A stretch of 64,000 bases of DNA from CAWGXG01 sp963826505 (GCA_963826505.1 CAWGXG010000008.1:310001-374000), one strand, 5' to 3'; counted from the stretch's first letter, positions 50,273-59,713 are shown. Notes: generated by a model from the sequence alone, not told the origin. Translations and numbers: made by a program.

Positions 50273-51340
50273 TTACGCGATGGTAATGCTGTTGTCGAGA
50301 TATACGTCCTGGATCGCGTTCAGAATCTCGATGCCTTCCTTCATCGGGCGCTGGAATGCCTTGCGCCCGCTGATCAGGCCCATACCACCCGCGCGCTTGT
50401 TGATCACAGCGGTACGCACGGCTTCACCGAGATCGCTCTTGCCCGAGGACGGGCCGCCGCTGTTGATCAAGCCAATGCGCCCCATGTACCCGTTGGCCAC
50501 CTGATAGCGCGTCAGATCGATGGGGTGTTCAGAGGACAGCTCGGTATACATCTTCTCGCTGTACTTGCCGAAGCCAATGGCTTTGAAGCCTCCGTTGTTT
50601 TCGGGGAGTTTTTGCTTGACGATGTCAGCTTCGATGGTCGCGCCCAGGTGATTGGCCTGACCTGTCAGGTCGGCGGACACGTGGTAGTCGGCTTCTTTGG
50701 TCTTGAAGGCGTTGTTACGCGTGTAGCACCATAGAATCGTGGCCATGCCCATCTCATGCGCGGCCTTGAAGGCTTCGCTCACTTCGACGATCTGGCGGCT
50801 GGATTCGGCCGAGCCGAAATAAATCGTCGCGCCAACGGCCACGGCGCCCATGTCATACGCCTGCTTGATCTGGGCGAAGAAGACCTGATCGTACTTGTTG
50901 GGGTAGGTCAGCAGCTCGTTGTGGTTGAACTTGAGGATGAACGGCAGTCTGTGCGCGTATCGGCGGGCGACCGAGCCCAACACGCCCAACGTCGACGCGA
51001 CGCCGTTGCAGCCGCCTTCGATCGCCAGCTCGACAATCTTCTGGGGATCAAAATAGATCGGGTTGGGGGCGAACGACGCGCCCGCGGTGTGCTCGATGCC
51101 CTGGTCGATGGGCAGAATCGAAACATAGCCTGTGCCACCGAGCCGGCCGTGTTCGAAAAGTCGCTGCAAATTGCCCAGGACCGGAGTGGGGCGATCGGAG
51201 CCCACGAAAATGCGATCAACCCAATCCGAGCTTGGCACATAAATCATGTCTTTTGGAATGGTGTGGCATTCATGGCCGAGCAGGTACTCGGCTTCGCTAC
51301 CCAACAGGGTTTCAGTTTTGCCAGAGATAACGCTTGTCAT
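50273..51340 (-). CDS. fbaB: fructose-bisphosphate aldolase, class I archaeal-bacterial (FbaB/DhnA) type
   Basis: A 355-residue DhnA-family aldolase, close over its whole length to E. coli FbaB: LGGTGYVSILPIDQGIEHTA, NPIYFDPQKIVELAIEGGCN, RLPFILKFNHNELL, GAVAVGATIYFGS, YHVSADLTGQANHL, ending AIQDVYLDNSITIA. It interconverts fructose 1,6-bisphosphate with triose phosphates through a Schiff base. A promoter (TTGCGT-16-TATGAT) lies about 145 bp upstream; the SDR gene follows 75 bp downstream and may be co-transcribed. Confidence 0.94.
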   Translation of the reverse strand: MTSVISGKTETLLGSEAEYLLGHECHTIPKDMIYVPSSDWVDRIFVGSDRPTPVLGNLQRLFEHGRLGGTGYVSILPIDQGIEHTAGASFAPNPIYFDPQKIVELAIEGGCNGVASTLGVLGSVARRYAHRLPFILKFNHNELLTYPNKYDQVFFAQIKQAYDMGAVAVGATIYFGSAESSRQIVEVSEAFKAAHEMGMATILWCYTRNNAFKTKEADYHVSADLTGQANHLGATIEADIVKQKLPENNGGFKAIGFGKYSEKMYTELSSEHPIDLTRYQVANGYMGRIGLINSGGPSSGKSDLGEAVRTAVINKRAGGMGLISGRKAFQRPMKEGIEILNAIQDVYLDNSITIA

Positions 51341-51483
51341 TGAGGATCACTCTCTTTCTTTCTTGCACCGTATGGTACGATGTTTACACCAACCCACGAT
51401 GATCCCATACACCGCGCCAGGGTAACATGGTCATTTGTCACGGGTCGGTGGAGCAACTGACACTCTCGTATACGTCGCACGTT

Positions 51484-51511
51484 ATCATAACACGCCGCGT
51501 GCGGGACGCAA
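51484..51511 (-). promoter_or_regulatory. promoter of fbaB
   Basis: On the minus strand TTGCGT, 16-bp spacer, TATGAT, giving a leader of about 135 nt. Confidence 0.5.
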
Positions 51512-51560
51512 GCTATTCCCGTGGGTAAACTGAGCTCAAGAATCGCAGACAGAGATCGCC

Positions 51561-52016
51561 GTGGTGCCTGATCCGCGCGAAGCGCTGCCGTCCTCGGGCG
51601 GAACCTACATCTTACTGATACCGCTTGCTGAACCATTGAGTGTGCAAGTCGGGCGTTTGGGGCGTGTCGAGTTTGTTGCTGGGTTGCACGCCTATGTGGG
51701 CAGTGCGCAGGGGCCAGGCGGTCTGCGAGCACGCGTAGGACGCCATCTGCGGCGCGACAAGCCGCTGCGCTGGCATATCGACACCCTGACGACCGCTGCC
51801 CCCGTTGTTGAAGTGTGGTTCGATGCCTCGTCGGCACGGTTGGAGTGTGTCTGGGCACAGGCGTTAGCGGCACTGCCGGGCGTCCGGCAGCCGGTGCCAG
51901 GCTTTGGTGCATCGGACTGCGCGTGCTCGACGCATCTCCTGGCATTTTCTGAGGAAATCCGGTCGGCTGCCTATCACGCGGTGGACTGTCCGCGCGCGCT
52001 CATTGTTTCGCCGTGA
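51561..52016 (+). CDS. GIY-YIG/DUF123 family protein
   Basis: A 151-residue protein of the DUF123 branch of the GIY-YIG fold: GGTYILLIPLAEPL gives the first strand with G-x-Y replacing GIY, and HAYVGSAQGPGGLRARVGRH supplies the Y-x-G and Arg of the active region. LRWHIDTLTTAAPVVEVWF and a Cys-rich SDCACSTHLLAF follow. Such proteins, related to endonuclease III-associated modules, have unproven activity. Start is a GTG close to the fbaB leader. Its 3' end overlaps the convergent glycosyltransferase gene by 17 bp. Confidence 0.82.
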   Translation: MVPDPREALPSSGGTYILLIPLAEPLSVQVGRLGRVEFVAGLHAYVGSAQGPGGLRARVGRHLRRDKPLRWHIDTLTTAAPVVEVWFDASSARLECVWAQALAALPGVRQPVPGFGASDCACSTHLLAFSEEIRSAAYHAVDCPRALIVSP

Positions 52017-53526
52017 CGCGAAATTCCAGTGACTTACCCGCCACCAAACGCAACTGCGCGTGTAGGACCGGCAGTCCCACGCACACGGCGGTCAGCACGC
52101 CCAGCAAGATCATCCCGAGGACTTCTTCGATTATCTCGCGGCCCGTCCAGGGAGTCGGGCGGGGCGGACGCATGCGCAGGTCCGCGATCCAAAAGAAAAG
52201 CGCGATCGCAGCTATGACGGCGGCGGACACTTGAATCGACCAGAAGACGCCGCTGCCCCATTGCGTCCTGGCCCAGGTTGGATGCAGGAGGAAGGGAAGC
52301 TGCGATCCTAACACGATCACCAGCCAGCCCGCGCCCGCCATCAGGTTGTCGTGTGCCACGCGCAACAGCAGCCGCGCGGAACGCACCAAGGAGGTATGTG
52401 GCTGACGGCGCATCTGGTCGAGCGTGTAGCCGATTTCCTTCGCTCCCCAGGCATGCCGCAACGTTTGCCTATAGCGCGCCGACAGCGTCTGTCCCACGGT
52501 CGGCGCGGTAACAGTCTGCGCGAGGAACGGCTCATAGATGGGTTGGACACGCTGCCGTCTGCGCTGCCTGAAAAAAGAGGTGATCGCTACGTGCCATTCA
52601 TCGGCGATGGCTGTTGGGTCCCAGTAACCGCTGTCCTCCAGCAGGCGCAGACTGGCGGAGTAGGACGACATCGGGAGCGACAACCACCACGGCGCAGCGA
52701 GATAGGCCAGTTCCCACCCGGATGCCTGGGCATGCAGCGCGCGCAACCATGCTGGCGCTTTCCACACATTGCCGGTATAACGCATGGGAGCCTGCCAGTA
52801 CGTGCAATAGCGTTGTGAGTCCGAAACGAAGCGCGCGCTCAACTCGGCGAAATAACGCGGGTGCCACAGCGTGTCGGCGTCCATCACGGTGACGACGATA
52901 GAGTCCCGGTTTATGAGGCCGTCGTCCACCAGGAAGTGCCGCGCCTGGCGTGCCGCCCATGTGAGATTGGCTCCTTTGCACGCGATCTCACCGGGAAGAT
53001 TGGGCGGGTGGTGTGTCACCAGCAGATTGGCGAATGCGATGCGATACTCTGCTTGAAGGATCATTCCCGTATCGATCGCTGCCGGATCAGCCGCTTCCAG
53101 GGCAATTACCACCGTCATGGTTGATCGGGCGCGTGCATACATGGCCAGCGCGTCGAGCGACTGGCGTAACACACCAGTCCCGTCGCCGATACTGGGCAGG
53201 ATGACGAGGTGGTGCACGTCGGTGTGCGCTAGACTGGCCAGCGAGTTGGTTTCGGCGTGTTCGCTGCGGCGGATCAGGCGCAGGCCGCGCGTGTAGCTAA
53301 TCCCCGCCAACATAAAGCGGAGGGCTGTGTAACCCGCCAGCGCTGCGGCCAGATCGAGCGCCACGCTGGGTGACCAAACGCTCAGGATCACGATCAGAGC
53401 GGTGCATATCCCGGCGAGCACACCGGGGAGGGCATCAAGCAGCCGCCAGTAAAGCGACGCGTGCGCTGGACGGGCGAGGCTTTGGGGCAGACGGCGTGTA
53501 ATGTTCTCGGAGACATGATCGGTCAT
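52000..53526 (-). CDS. membrane-bound family 2 glycosyltransferase
   Basis: A 508-residue processive-type GT2: two N-terminal helices (about residues 30-75), a cytosolic GT-A domain (85-340) and three C-terminal helices. The GT-A domain has VVIALEAADP, the DxD motif VTVMDADTLW with downstream TYWQAPMRY, the acceptor-base motif AIADEWHV, and RQTLRHAWGAKEIG in place of the cellulose-synthase QxxRW. It probably adds sugars to a lipid-linked or cell-surface glycan. No sugar can be assigned. Single gene, no neighbouring polysaccharide cluster. Confidence 0.83.
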   Translation of the reverse strand: MTDHVSENITRRLPQSLARPAHASLYWRLLDALPGVLAGICTALIVILSVWSPSVALDLAAALAGYTALRFMLAGISYTRGLRLIRRSEHAETNSLASLAHTDVHHLVILPSIGDGTGVLRQSLDALAMYARARSTMTVVIALEAADPAAIDTGMILQAEYRIAFANLLVTHHPPNLPGEIACKGANLTWAARQARHFLVDDGLINRDSIVVTVMDADTLWHPRYFAELSARFVSDSQRYCTYWQAPMRYTGNVWKAPAWLRALHAQASGWELAYLAAPWWLSLPMSSYSASLRLLEDSGYWDPTAIADEWHVAITSFFRQRRRQRVQPIYEPFLAQTVTAPTVGQTLSARYRQTLRHAWGAKEIGYTLDQMRRQPHTSLVRSARLLLRVAHDNLMAGAGWLVIVLGSQLPFLLHPTWARTQWGSGVFWSIQVSAAVIAAIALFFWIADLRMRPPRPTPWTGREIIEEVLGMILLGVLTAVCVGLPVLHAQLRLVAGKSLEFRVTAKQ

Positions 53527-53687
53527 CTAAAATCGGTAAGCCTGTGTGAAGCGCCCGTGCTGCGCCAACGAACTGATCAGGGTAATATATCATTCCTAAG
53601 GCCACGATATACCGGAATTTTGGCAAAATAGAAAATCCAGTAAAATTGTGATAAAGAACTTGTAAATGCTGGAATGGACTGTACCCA

Positions 53688-54383
53688 ATGGCGACAAAAG
53701 TGTTGATTGTTGAAGACGATATTGAAATGAATCGCCTTTTAGAGCTTGATCTGAAACGGCATGGGTTTGATGTCCTGACCTGCACGAACGGATTGGAAGG
53801 GCTGCGTATGTTCCATGAGCTCCGCCCCAATCTGGTCGTGCTCGATGTGGCGCTGCCGGGCATGGATGGTATGACGGTCTGCCAGCGGATCCGCGAGCTG
53901 TCTAACGTTCCCATCCTGATCATGACGGCCCATGCGGTGACGGAGGAGCAAATGGTCGAGGGGCTGAACCTGGGCGCGGATGAGTATATGATCAAACCTC
54001 TGCGCAACCTGGAGTTTCACGCCCGGATCAACGCGCTGCTGCGGCGCGCGCAGCTTACGTCCGACGACACCGAACAAGCCACCCACTATGCCGATGATTA
54101 CTTGCTGGTCGATATTGATGGACGCCGCGTCGTTGTGGGGTCTGAGGAGATCCGATTGACGCCCACTGAATTCAAGCTCCTGGCGACGTTCGTGCGCCAC
54201 AAGGGACAGGTGCTGACATTCCAGCAGTTGCTCGAACAGGTGTGGGGCTACGAATACAACACCGAACACCACTACCCGCGTATCTACGTGTCGCACCTGC
54301 GCCGCAAGATCGAGCCTGATCCCAAGAATCCCACCTACATCCAAAACGAATATGGGATCGGTTATCGTTTCACCGGCAAATAA
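53688..54383 (+). CDS. OmpR/PhoB-family response regulator
   Basis: A 231-residue regulator. Receiver domain residues 1-120 has the acidic pair in LIVEDDIEMNRL, phospho-acceptor Asp53 in VVLDVALPGMDG, the switch Thr in LIMTAHA and Lys in YMIKPLRN. The winged helix from about 135 (VGSEEIRLTPTEFKLLATFV, then LEQVWGYEYN and HLRRKIEPDP) binds DNA. No kinase is adjacent; orphan kinases at 962 and 22935 are candidates. The upstream 160 bp is AT-rich, with no clear -35 at proper spacing. Confidence 0.93.
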   Translation: MATKVLIVEDDIEMNRLLELDLKRHGFDVLTCTNGLEGLRMFHELRPNLVVLDVALPGMDGMTVCQRIRELSNVPILIMTAHAVTEEQMVEGLNLGADEYMIKPLRNLEFHARINALLRRAQLTSDDTEQATHYADDYLLVDIDGRRVVVGSEEIRLTPTEFKLLATFVRHKGQVLTFQQLLEQVWGYEYNTEHHYPRIYVSHLRRKIEPDPKNPTYIQNEYGIGYRFTGK

Positions 54384-54398
54384 CCTGTGTTGTTGGTT

Positions 54399-54432
54399 CC
54401 GGGCTGAGGTCGCCATGTGCGGCACAGCCCGG
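54399..54432. terminator. hairpin between the response regulator and ddl genes
   Basis: CCGGGCTG / CAGCCCGG with an 18-nt loop in the 87-bp convergent gap. Weak T tracts, so a shared, probably partial terminator. Confidence 0.45.
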
Positions 54433-54470
54433 CTTGATTCCACCGCTCCATCAGAACGCCGTGAACCTGC

Positions 54471-55664
54471 TTACTTTTTCATCCCTTTTAGCCCGCGCGC
54501 GGCAGCGTGCGCGATCAGCCCGGTCTTGTAATTGAAGACCGTTTTGCGCTTCTCGCCGTGAATGTCGAACGCGAGCTGAACCAGCTCATCCACCACTTGG
54601 GCGGGCGAGCTCCCCGTTTCTTGCCACAAATAGAACGCCATCGAGCCGGGAATCGTGTTGATTTCGTTCAAGAGAATCTCGCCCTCTTTTTCGCGGACGA
54701 GGAAATCAACGCGTGCCATGCCGGTCCCGTCCGCCGCGGCGAACGCCTTCACGGCCATTTCGCGAATCTGCGCAGTCAGCGCCTCGGAAATGGGGGCCGG
54801 TATCTTGCGTTCAGCGCCCTTCATCCCCGCGCCGCCCTCACCGCGCATGTATTTTTCTTCGTAGGTCAGGAATTCCTGCCAGGTGACCGGTTGTTCCAGG
54901 ACGGACGTGCGCAGGGTGTGGTGACCCATCACCGCGCAGTTGATTTCGATCGCGTCGGTTATCGCGGCTTCGATCAGAATACGCCGGTCGAAATTGGCCG
55001 CGATGTTGATGTAGTTGCGCGCTTCGTCTTTGGTCGCCGCACGTGCCACGCCAATGCTCGAACCCAATGACGCCGGTTTCACAAAAATCGGGTAACCCAG
55101 TTCGGACTCGATCTGTGCCAGGAGGTTATCCGGCTGGCTGATCCAGTCATGGCGCGAAAAGGCGAGGTGCTTCACTACAGGGATACCTTGCTGCATCATG
55201 AGCGTTTTGAAGAGGATTTTGTCGCGCATCACGGCAGACGCAGTCACACGTGCTCCGACGTAGGGGATATCGGCCAGTTCGAGCAAGCCCTGAAGCGTAC
55301 CATCTTCGCCGTGGGTACCGTGCACGGCCGGGAACACGACATCCAGGCGGATCAGCTTGCTGCGGCTAAACAAACCATTGACCGGCGAGACGATCAGCCC
55401 GTGATGCTGCGTGCTGGGCGAGAGTACGACATCTTTGATCCCCATCATTTCTGATAGATTCTCAGCCTGAAAGGTTTTCAGATCGCGCAGGCCGGGGCCG
55501 GTAATCCAGCGCCCTTCGCGCGTAATGTAGATCGGCACAACTTCATAGCGACTCGGGTTCAGCGCCTGCATCACCTGTTGGGCGGTCACAATGGACACGT
55601 CGTGTTCCACCGAACGGCTGCCGAACACTACTCCGATAGTCTTTTTATCGTTCTGACTGCTCAT
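54471..55664 (-). CDS. ddl: D-alanine--D-alanine ligase
   Basis: A 397-residue ATP-grasp ligase, about 70 residues longer than compact Ddl. Motifs: GVVFGSRSVEHDVSIVTAQQ, HGTHGEDGTLQGLLELADIP (H and E substrate contacts), VGARVTASAVMRDKILFKTL, the ATP-site FVKPASLGSSIGV, and the metal-binding C-terminal RVDFLVREKEGEILLNEINT followed by IPGSM. It makes D-Ala-D-Ala for MurF, whose gene is 51 bp upstream on the same strand. Lys/Arg tail KGMKK. Active residues are intact; D-Ala versus D-Lac specificity cannot be decided. Confidence 0.94.
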   Translation of the reverse strand: MSSQNDKKTIGVVFGSRSVEHDVSIVTAQQVMQALNPSRYEVVPIYITREGRWITGPGLRDLKTFQAENLSEMMGIKDVVLSPSTQHHGLIVSPVNGLFSRSKLIRLDVVFPAVHGTHGEDGTLQGLLELADIPYVGARVTASAVMRDKILFKTLMMQQGIPVVKHLAFSRHDWISQPDNLLAQIESELGYPIFVKPASLGSSIGVARAATKDEARNYINIAANFDRRILIEAAITDAIEINCAVMGHHTLRTSVLEQPVTWQEFLTYEEKYMRGEGGAGMKGAERKIPAPISEALTAQIREMAVKAFAAADGTGMARVDFLVREKEGEILLNEINTIPGSMAFYLWQETGSSPAQVVDELVQLAFDIHGEKRKTVFNYKTGLIAHAAARGLKGMKK

Positions 55665-55715
55665 GATACATCTTTCCTCAGTTGTTCAGTGCGGGCCGGA
55701 AACCCTCCCGAAAAC

Positions 55716-57347
55716 CTAAACATACGTATCCGGCAAATCGTTCAAAAACAGCACAGTATCGCCGTCACGCAGCTCTCGACGGAACCAGTCGATCGCTTCG
55801 TCGCGCGTGTCAAACACAAAGAGATGTTTTTCGTCAAAACCGGCCTCGCGAATGCCCAGTTGGAGTGGGTGGGTCTGCGCGATGCCCACTAATACGATGT
55901 CCGTACAAATCTGCGCGGCGTACCGTCCCAACTTTTGATTTTCCTGATCCTGGATCGGCCCCAATTCCACCATACCCGGTGTGATCAGCACGCGCCGCCC
56001 GTGGGTATACAAGCCAAGGACGTCCAACACATTACGCGCGCCGACGGGGTTGGCGCTGTAGGCATCGTCGATCACGGTGATGCCACCTGGCAAAGTCCGG
56101 CGCTGCAAGCGGTGTTCAGCCGCTTCCAGGCTGGCGACCCGGACCGCAATCTCGGTCAGCGACAGGCCCAGGTGCCGGGCAACCGCCGTCGCCAGCAGAA
56201 TGTTGGTGACGTTGTGCGTCCCGACCAGCCGCGTGCTGAATAACTGTTCTTCGCTCAGCAGCGTATCGACGACAACGAATTCCAAACCGTCAGCGGTATG
56301 TTTGATGTTACGCGCCAGGAACCGCAGCTGGGTGGCATGTTCGGCATTTTCCCAACTGACGGCGATGCGCGTTTCAGGATAGCCTTTTTCGTACAGGGCG
56401 CGGACGTAATGGTTGTCCCAATTGAACACGCCAGCCCCGTCGGGCGGCAGTGCTTCGATAATCTCATATTTGGCGCGGGCGGTGGCTTCGATGCTGCCAA
56501 AACGTTCCAAGTGTTGGGGGCCAACGGCGGTCACGATGCCGATCTGTGGGCGCGTCAGCTCGCAGATGCGCCGAATCTCGCCTTCAATATAAGCGCCCAT
56601 TTCAACGATGAAATAATCGTAGTGTTCGCCCGTCGTGAGGTCGGAGTTGATGACAATACAGACGCCCATGAGCGTGTTGTAGCTTTTGGGAGTCGCCAGC
56701 ACCTGATAGCGAGCGCGCAAAATGTGCGCCAGGTACTCCTTTGTGCTGGTTTTTCCATAGCTGCCCGTAATGCCGATCACGGTCGGGTTGGCTTGACGCA
56801 GGATCCGGCGGGCGCGCCCCATGAAATGCCGCCGGAACGCCGCCTCAACCGGATACATAATCACATTGGCGAGCGGGAGGGCCAGCGGGCTGAGATGGAA
56901 CACGAGAATGCCCACCACGGTAATGGCCGCAAACTGGGTGCGATTGCTGGGCGAAAAGGCGGTGTTGAAGGTGACTTCGGCTCCGATGACCACGATCACT
57001 GCCAGCGCGAAAGATGTAATCAACAGGCGCGCTGCGCGCTGTGTCAGCTTGAAGGGCTGCTTGACTTCTTTGGGTGGCTCTGGCCAGACGCTCAACAGGG
57101 CGGCCACACTCCAGATCACCAGATAGACCGCTTCCGTATCCTGCCCCGCCAGATTGAGCGCCAGCGACGTCACCACCGCGACGCCCACAAAGACCAGTGC
57201 GCGCCATGCCAGATAACGCTGTGGTTTGCTGACCAGCCAACGGAGATAGCGACGGTTGTCGTAGCCCTCGATCTGAAAATAACGCGCCAGCCGTCCAATG
57301 CGCACGATAGTCCCGGCCAGCCAGATTAGAATCAGTATTTCCACCAT
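55716..57347 (-). CDS. murF: MurF-like Mur ligase with N-terminal membrane domain
   Basis: A 543-residue protein. Residues 1-170 hold four or five hydrophobic segments (ILILIWLAGTIVRIGRLARY, WRALVFVGVAVVTSLAL, LLITSFALAVIVVIGAEV and more), an unusual addition to the normally soluble ligase. The Mur ligase part begins near 195 with P-loop GITGSYGKTSTKEY, then NTLMGVCIVINSDLT, EMGAYIEGEI, VTAVGPQHLERFGS, the Asn/His-rich GTHNVTNILLA and DDAYSANPVGARNVLD, which is characteristic of MurF. It should add D-Ala-D-Ala to a UDP-MurNAc-tripeptide or a related precursor at the membrane. Hydrolase gene 7 bp upstream, ddl 51 bp downstream. Confidence 0.85.
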   Translation of the reverse strand: MVEILILIWLAGTIVRIGRLARYFQIEGYDNRRYLRWLVSKPQRYLAWRALVFVGVAVVTSLALNLAGQDTEAVYLVIWSVAALLSVWPEPPKEVKQPFKLTQRAARLLITSFALAVIVVIGAEVTFNTAFSPSNRTQFAAITVVGILVFHLSPLALPLANVIMYPVEAAFRRHFMGRARRILRQANPTVIGITGSYGKTSTKEYLAHILRARYQVLATPKSYNTLMGVCIVINSDLTTGEHYDYFIVEMGAYIEGEIRRICELTRPQIGIVTAVGPQHLERFGSIEATARAKYEIIEALPPDGAGVFNWDNHYVRALYEKGYPETRIAVSWENAEHATQLRFLARNIKHTADGLEFVVVDTLLSEEQLFSTRLVGTHNVTNILLATAVARHLGLSLTEIAVRVASLEAAEHRLQRRTLPGGITVIDDAYSANPVGARNVLDVLGLYTHGRRVLITPGMVELGPIQDQENQKLGRYAAQICTDIVLVGIAQTHPLQLGIREAGFDEKHLFVFDTRDEAIDWFRRELRDGDTVLFLNDLPDTYV

Positions 57348-57354
57348 ACGGTGG

Positions 57355-58140
57355 TCAACTCCCGTCGTTTAGGAAATGGTCGGCGATGCGCACAAAATCC
57401 GTGAGGCGATCCAGGTAAGCGAAATGCCCGGCTCCTTGAAAGACGATCAGCCCGGCGTCGGGAATCAATTGTTCCAATTTGCGTCCCTGCCAGAGTGGGG
57501 TATCCGTGTCGCGATCGCCCCAGATCAAGACGGTCGGTACCTTCACACGTTGGGCATAGGTTGTCAGGTCTTCTTCAATGACGCGCACAAAAGTCTCGCG
57601 CAGGGCGCCCGCCGCCAAAAAATCCGCTGAGGCGTAACGTTTGTTGTACCGGTCTTGCAGGCGCTTGCGTACCCCGTCGAGGTGCGCCAAATCGAGGACA
57701 TTCCGCACGGTCCGCGCTGCGAAGTTGCGCAGATGCTGTTTTAGGGTAGGCGGCGTGCGCAGGCCCGCACTATCGGCCAAGATCATTTTGCGAACGCGCT
57801 CCGGGTAGGTGGCAGCTAGCACCAGCGCGATACGCCCACCAAATGAATGCCCCAGGATCGCGGCTTGCTTCAGTCCGGCGGCGTCCAGATAATCCTTGAC
57901 GAGATGAGCATACTCGGCGACTCCCCAGGTTTCTGGCGGGGGAGTGCTTTGGCCAAAACCGGGCAGATCCAGCAGGTGAACCTGGTACCCGTTGGGACTC
58001 AGTCGTTCGGCAACGGGCCAAAAACTACGAATACTGCCGCCCCACCCGTGCAATGCCACCACGGGGAGGCCTTCTCCGATTACGCACGTGCCGACATCCA
58101 GCCCGGCGATCGTCTGGAGCATAACAGAAGGTTCGTTCAC
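57355..58140 (-). CDS. alpha/beta-fold hydrolase
   Basis: A 261-residue alpha/beta hydrolase without signal peptide. Catalytic triad visible: nucleophile Ser in ILGHSFGGRIAL, Asp in VLIWGDRDTDTP and His in GAGHFAYLDR; the oxyanion HGWGGSIRSFWP is typical. The start overlaps the stop of the MurA-like gene as ATGA (58137-58140), and MurF follows 7 bp downstream, so it is a fixed member of this operon. A role in trimming or releasing a cell-wall or lipid intermediate is possible; its substrate is unknown. Confidence 0.87.
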   Translation of the reverse strand: MNEPSVMLQTIAGLDVGTCVIGEGLPVVALHGWGGSIRSFWPVAERLSPNGYQVHLLDLPGFGQSTPPPETWGVAEYAHLVKDYLDAAGLKQAAILGHSFGGRIALVLAATYPERVRKMILADSAGLRTPPTLKQHLRNFAARTVRNVLDLAHLDGVRKRLQDRYNKRYASADFLAAGALRETFVRVIEEDLTTYAQRVKVPTVLIWGDRDTDTPLWQGRKLEQLIPDAGLIVFQGAGHFAYLDRLTDFVRIADHFLNDGS

Positions 58141-59402
58141 GCCTGCACCACCTCGATCTGAGCGCCCAATGCAACCAACCGGCTCACGACGTTTTCGAAG
58201 GTGCGGTCGATAAGCTGGGCATTGTCAATTGTGACCCTGCCCTGCGAGCACAGCGCCGCCGCCAGCAAGGCGAGTCCGACGCGCACGTCAGGCGTATCCA
58301 TGTATTCCCCGCGCAGCATGGACGGCCCCACGACCAGTGCCCGGTGTGGGTCGCACAGTACGATCTGAGCGCCCATCGCGGTCAGTTTGTCCACAAACAG
58401 GAGCCGATTATCCCACAGTTTCTCATGAATGAGCGACGTGCCGAGGGTTTGCGTGGCCACAACCGTCGTCATAGGAATCAAATCAGACGGGAAGCCAGGC
58501 CACGGAGCGCTTTCGATGGGGACATCCAGTTCTTCCTCGTTTTGTGAGGCCGTCAGCGTCGTGTGGACGGGCAGCAACAGGTTGTCGCCATGCAAGTAAA
58601 GGTTGATCCCCAGGCGCGCGAACACCCGCATGATGATGTTGAAGTGCGCCGCTTCAATGCCCTCGATGGTCAATGACCCGTGGGTGATGGCTCCCATAGC
58701 CGCCACACTGGCGACTTCGATGTGATCGGGTGACAGTGCCACTGTGGCTCCGCCCAGTTGAGCCGCGCCCCGGATGTGCAGCCGGTTCGATCCGGCCCCT
58801 TCAATATCTGCTCCCATACTGGACAGCATCCGCAGCAAGTCCTGGACGTGCGGTTCGGATGCGGCATTGTGGATGATGGTTTCCTGACCCAAACCTGCCG
58901 CGAGGATACATGTCAGCGCGGTGGCCGTCACGCTGGACTGGAGCAGCGTGATCTCGCGCCGGTCCCAGGCGTCAGTTTGCAACTCAATCACGCCGTTCGA
59001 CACGCGCACATTCACGCCCAAATCGCGCAGGGCGGTCAGGTGCGTGTGTAAGCGACTCAACGCGTAAGGGATTTCCATGCGAGCGTGCCGCCGCCGCACC
59101 AGGAGCGGTGCCAGCAGCAACATAGAACTCACCTGGCGCTCGGTGATCGCCTGTTCCAGTGAGCGGGTGTGCAGGGTAGAAGTTTGCAGCTGAACGGTCT
59201 GCCCATCGCGCACGATGTCGGCTCCCACGGCGCGAACAGCATCGAACATCGCGGATGTGCTGAGCGTGTCAGGGACATTGGTCAATGTCACGGGGGCATC
59301 GGTGAGCAGTGAGGCGGCAGTGAGCGCCAGCGCCGAATTGCTATTTCCGAAGGGTTGGAATGTGCCATTGAGCGGGTGACCGCCATGCACGATGATTCGC
59401 AT
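58137..59402 (-). CDS. MurA/EPSP-synthase-fold protein lacking key N-domain residues
   Basis: A 421-residue protein of the UDP-GlcNAc enolpyruvyl transferase fold (two inverse alpha/beta domains). C-domain residues are kept: the Asp in WPGFPSDLIPM and Arg in TPDVRVGLAL. The N-domain is altered: the usual G-A-K-N is GNSN (Ser21 in place of the essential Lys22), and the catalytic loop with Cys115 and the G-x-R-P motif is replaced by PYALSRLHTHL. Thus it is probably not a standard MurA. ATG at 59402 follows GGAG. First gene of an operon with hydrolase, MurF and Ddl genes; promoter at 59451-59478. Confidence 0.85.
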   Translation of the reverse strand: MRIIVHGGHPLNGTFQPFGNSNSALALTAASLLTDAPVTLTNVPDTLSTSAMFDAVRAVGADIVRDGQTVQLQTSTLHTRSLEQAITERQVSSMLLLAPLLVRRRHARMEIPYALSRLHTHLTALRDLGVNVRVSNGVIELQTDAWDRREITLLQSSVTATALTCILAAGLGQETIIHNAASEPHVQDLLRMLSSMGADIEGAGSNRLHIRGAAQLGGATVALSPDHIEVASVAAMGAITHGSLTIEGIEAAHFNIIMRVFARLGINLYLHGDNLLLPVHTTLTASQNEEELDVPIESAPWPGFPSDLIPMTTVVATQTLGTSLIHEKLWDNRLLFVDKLTAMGAQIVLCDPHRALVVGPSMLRGEYMDTPDVRVGLALLAAALCSQGRVTIDNAQLIDRTFENVVSRLVALGAQIEVVQA

Positions 59403-59450
59403 TGAATGATTCTCCAAACCGACCCGGTCTGTGGTTTCGTTTCCAGCGAA

Positions 59451-59478
59451 ATTATACCAGGAAGGTTAGATGCTCCAA
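59451..59478 (-). promoter_or_regulatory. promoter of the MurA-like operon
   Basis: On the minus strand TTGGAG, 16-bp spacer and TGG-TATAAT (perfect -10 with extended TG). About 40-nt leader. Confidence 0.7.
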
Positions 59479-59713
59479 GAAACGCCCGCCCCACAATAGA
59501 AATTTGTGCATTCAGGAGCGTTTCGTTATTCTTGATTTCGTCAATAGTAAACATAGTATTCGGATTACCACATGGAGTGGTTTTGATACAAACAACTGAT
59601 CAGAACACAAAATACGGACTGACGAGCTTACCTACACATGGTGAAGATCACTAAATTGCTCCCGGCGATCGCGCCGTGAGAGCGGCATGAGGGCGGTTTG
59701 CGCTGTTTTGGCT

